Shown here: in pieces, positions 62,085-64,000 of the stretch | Layout of the letters: each line of letters begins with the position of its first letter | Position numbering within the stretch: position 1 is the first letter of the stretch | Origin: an uncultured Erythrobacter sp. | Lineage (GTDB): Bacteria; Pseudomonadota; Alphaproteobacteria; Sphingomonadales; Sphingomonadaceae | Direction: 5' to 3' | Length of the DNA stretch: 64,000 nt | Assembly: GCA_947495555.1 (NCBI GenBank) | Contig: CANLZI010000001.1 | Span: 2,255,313 to 2,319,312, forward strand | Position numbers and translations under genes: made by a program | Notes under the pieces: model-generated | The model's database searches: none | Told to the model about the DNA's origin: nothing | Seen by the model: only the letters and a program-made list of their open reading frames with translations

Positions 62085-63590
62085 ATCAGCAATCTAAAGC
62101 CTAAATTCCGGTTAGCCGTCAAAACCGCGTTCGCTTTGGGGCTCGCTGCAGGTGTTGCGGCTGCCGCCAAAGCCGATCCCGTTGTCGGTATGTCAGCATA
62201 TGACCCGAAAGAGGTCCAAGAATGGATCGCGGAAACCGCTGGCCAAGAAGCTGATAGCGAACAGCAGGCAGCAATTATCGAAAGGCTCTATCACAGCGAT
62301 GGATTTCTGGCTTCAGAAGCAGTCGTTGCTGTTGATGCAAACGGAAAACGGGTGATCCTCGTACATGAGGGGAGACTAGGCGCGATCCATCTGGAAGGCG
62401 GCAGCGAAGGTGCCCAGCGTACCGTCGGGCGATTTTTGGAGCCTTTGGCAGATGGCACTCCACTGCATATCAGCAGGCTGGAACGGCAAATGCTGCTGGC
62501 CGGAGACCAGGGCGGCCTCGACGTATCGGCGTCGCTTGACCACCCCGATCCGAGTGCTGATACCCGGCTCAACGTGATTATTTCGCAATCACGCCAATCA
62601 GGATCTGCCTCTCTCGACCTAGTGCCACAGCGGCCCGGGACCATCGGTAGACTCGTCCTCGACCAATCCATCTATGGTGTGCTCGAAGGAGGGGACGTGC
62701 TGCGCGGCCTCGGCGTCGTTTCCCGTGCCCCTAGCGGTGATCTAGGGTTCGCAGGGCGAGTATCTTATCGCACAGCTATTGGAAGCCGCGGCGTATTTGG
62801 CGAGCTGTTTGCCGGCACGGCGCTGTCTGATCGCGAATTCAACAATCCCCGGCTCAGAAACGAGCAGCGAGGTCGCCAGTTCGGCGTGCTGGTCGGCTAT
62901 CCGATCGCAAGGAGCATGGAAGGTTCGCTGTTTGTAGCTGGCGAGTTTGAACACAGTCAGGGAAAATTTCGTTTCGGCCCCACTGAAACGCGAAGCGGCG
63001 TAGACGCTGTGCGTGGCTACCTGATTGGCGCTTACTCTTCCCCCGACGGCACGCAGTTTGAAGGGTCATTGCGGCTTTCCGCCGGCCGGCGAAGGGATCC
63101 GGACCCCGGGCAGCTTCCAGACGGCGACCGTACCTTCGCCAGTGTTCGCGCCGAAGCCGGGGTTGTCACTCCAATTGCCAACAGACTGGCATTGCGTGTC
63201 GAAACCGAAGGACAACTTGCGCTTTCAAACTTACCCGAAGTCGAACACTTCTTCCTCGGGCACCTGCCGTTGGTAAGAGGTTATGCGCAGAGCGCGGTGG
63301 AAGCTGATTCCGGGGCCGCCGCTACAATACAGCTTGATCAGCTAGTCGAGCTTGCACCGGAAACATCGCTCACAGTCTCGGGTTTTAGCGATTTTGGTTT
63401 CGTTCGTAGACGAGCTGGCGATCCCCAATATGTTGTTGACGAGGATATCGCATCGTTTGGTCTAGGTGCCGCCATCGCACACAAATCCGGTATTTCGCTG
63501 ACAGGCTGGCTGGCGATGCCTGTACTTGACAGCAGGCTAACTGACGCTGGTGATCCAATCGTTTATTTGCAGTTGGCGAAAAGGTGGTGA
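62085..63590 (+). CDS. TpsB/FhaC-type outer-membrane transporter (ShlB/FhaC/HecB family)
   Basis: The protein resembles two-partner-secretion transporters. A POTRA-type domain covers the first mature third (IERLYHSDGFLASEAVVAV; RVILVHEGRLGAIHLEGG; TPLHISRLERQMLLAGD), followed by a 16-strand-type barrel with VRGYLIGA and a conserved HLPLVRGYAQ segment, ending in YLQLAKRW with a terminal aromatic. The first canonical start in frame is TTG 62136, but it cuts the signal peptide. The frame is open upstream from 62046, and KPKFRLAVKTAFALGLAAGV with AAAAKA shows a full signal peptide. An ATC at 62085 after GGGGG may be the start. The next gene encodes a secreted repeat protein, a likely partner. Confidence 0.78.
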   Translation: MSNLKPKFRLAVKTAFALGLAAGVAAAAKADPVVGMSAYDPKEVQEWIAETAGQEADSEQQAAIIERLYHSDGFLASEAVVAVDANGKRVILVHEGRLGAIHLEGGSEGAQRTVGRFLEPLADGTPLHISRLERQMLLAGDQGGLDVSASLDHPDPSADTRLNVIISQSRQSGSASLDLVPQRPGTIGRLVLDQSIYGVLEGGDVLRGLGVVSRAPSGDLGFAGRVSYRTAIGSRGVFGELFAGTALSDREFNNPRLRNEQRGRQFGVLVGYPIARSMEGSLFVAGEFEHSQGKFRFGPTETRSGVDAVRGYLIGAYSSPDGTQFEGSLRLSAGRRRDPDPGQLPDGDRTFASVRAEAGVVTPIANRLALRVETEGQLALSNLPEVEHFFLGHLPLVRGYAQSAVEADSGAAATIQLDQLVELAPETSLTVSGFSDFGFVRRRAGDPQYVVDEDIASFGLGAAIAHKSGISLTGWLAMPVLDSRLTDAGDPIVYLQLAKRW

Positions 63591-63592
63591 CG

Positions 63593-64000
63593 ATGCGCAA
63601 AATTGCTGCACCATTCGCAACCACTCTGCTCCTATCGGTTTGCATCGCGGCACCCGCAGAAGCCAACGCAGGCGGTGGGAACGGCAATCACCACGGGTGG
63701 TGCAATGGAGTTGGCAACAAACACCATTCCACTGGCTGTGGCGGATTACCAACTATCCCGCCGCAAACAGTGAATCCGGTTGTGACTGTGAACTCGGTTA
63801 ATGAGAATCGCCCACAGTATCCTATCCCACCGCAGCCACCTGCACAGCAGGTACCGCCTGATCCGGTGATCGCTGTGCCGCAGCCAGTACTGCCGCCGCA
63901 GCAAGTGCCGCAGCCGATGGTCGTCCCACCGCAGCCACCTGCACAGCAGGTACCGCCTGATCCGGTGATCGCTGTGCCGCAGCCAGTACTGCCGCCGCAG
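63593..64000 (+). CDS. Secreted proline-rich repeat protein (partial, cut by window end)
   Basis: The ATG at 63593 follows the transporter stop by 2 bp, and the frame stays open to the window end (136 codons seen). The signal peptide is MRKIAAPFATTLLLSVCIAA with cleavage near AEA. A short Gly/His/Asn segment with two Cys follows (GNHHGWCNGVGNKHHSTGCG), and then a proline/glutamine/valine-rich region made of 33-residue units (PPQPPAQQVPPDPVIAV followed by PQPVLPPQ). The first unit is complete and the second is cut. I do not recognise the family. Tight coupling to the transporter suggests that it is exported by it or acts with it, though no TPS secretion domain is visible in the part seen. Confidence 0.7.
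   Translation, partial: MRKIAAPFATTLLLSVCIAAPAEANAGGGNGNHHGWCNGVGNKHHSTGCGGLPTIPPQTVNPVVTVNSVNENRPQYPIPPQPPAQQVPPDPVIAVPQPVLPPQQVPQPMVVPPQPPAQQVPPDPVIAVPQPVLPPQ
63826..64000 (+). repeat. 99-bp tandem repeat, in frame
   Basis: The unit starting CCCACCGCAG at 63826 recurs at 63925. The 76 bases of the second copy that are visible are identical to the first. The period of 99 bp equals 33 codons, so copy-number change keeps the reading frame. Confidence 0.9.

Noticed and set aside
63550..63801. Plus-strand open frame overlapping the transporter end
   Set aside because: It is in another frame from the signal-peptide-bearing gene at 63593 and overlaps two better-supported genes.
63826..64000. Regular repeat as a CRISPR array
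   Set aside because: Units are directly adjacent without unique spacers, are in frame and encode a proline-rich region after a signal peptide.

Overview
The window looks like chromosomal DNA of a sphingomonad-type alphaproteobacterium (order Sphingomonadales, possibly Erythrobacteraceae). Evidence is moderate GC, two large sphingomonad-style TonB-dependent receptors, a DUF6356 protein, a complete alphaproteobacterial ccoNOQPGHIS operon, and an exopolysaccharide locus. The taxonomic call is an inference from protein style; no rRNA gene is present.

Layout. 0.2-3.5 kb: secE, nusG, a secreted coiled-coil protein of unknown function, rplK and rplA, closed by a strong terminator. 3.5-9 kb: a very large DUF2339 membrane protein, a CinA-type molybdopterin-binding-fold protein and a Baeyer-Villiger-type flavin monooxygenase, all on the minus strand. 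9-14 kb: two TonB-dependent receptors. 14-19 kb: a divergent acyl-CoA degradation locus (acyl-CoA dehydrogenase and enoyl-CoA hydratase on minus; thiolase and a thiolase-like protein lacking the catalytic residues on plus). 18.9-27.6 kb: small-molecule catabolism (TauD-type dioxygenase, aldo/keto reductase, Gfo/Idh/MocA oxidoreductase, CMD-family protein, two VOC proteins, 4-hydroxyphenylpyruvate dioxygenase, a long GST, an atypical SDR) plus a Crp-family regulator.

27.6-38.8 kb is a microaerobic respiration block. The overlapping minus-strand genes ccoN-O-Q-P-G-H-I-S encode the cbb3 oxidase and its assembly factors. An FNR/FixK-type regulator lies just upstream. Two identical FNR boxes (TTGATCCAGATCAA) are present, one between the regulator and the divergent ompW-like gene and one inside the 3' end of the regulator gene, ahead of ccoN. 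ccoQ and ccoS are very short genes that I translated directly from the sequence. DUF2189, DUF6356 and Lrp-family genes follow.

38.9-57.4 kb is an accessory exopolysaccharide region bracketed by IS6-family material: a decayed transposase and a truncated sugar-kinase gene on the left, an apparently intact IS6-type element on the right, and short direct repeats of the element end at both sides. In between are a polysaccharide lyase-like protein, GT2 and GT4 glycosyltransferases, a Wzx-type flippase, a Wzy/ligase-type polymerase, a Wzz/BY-kinase, a Wza-type export lipoprotein, a WbaP/ExoY-type initiating transferase, two sulfotransferases and a PPP-family phosphatase. The most interesting part is an adjacent phosphoribosyltransferase plus HAD phosphatase pair. 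It matches the logic of PRPP-dependent ribofuranose addition followed by 5-phosphate removal, and suggests a sulfated, ribofuranose-containing polymer.

57.4-64 kb: two tandem secreted S9 prolyl-oligopeptidase-type peptidases, a TpsB/FhaC-type outer-membrane transporter with no canonical start codon at its signal peptide, and the start of a secreted proline-rich protein built of perfect 99-bp repeats, cut by the window end.
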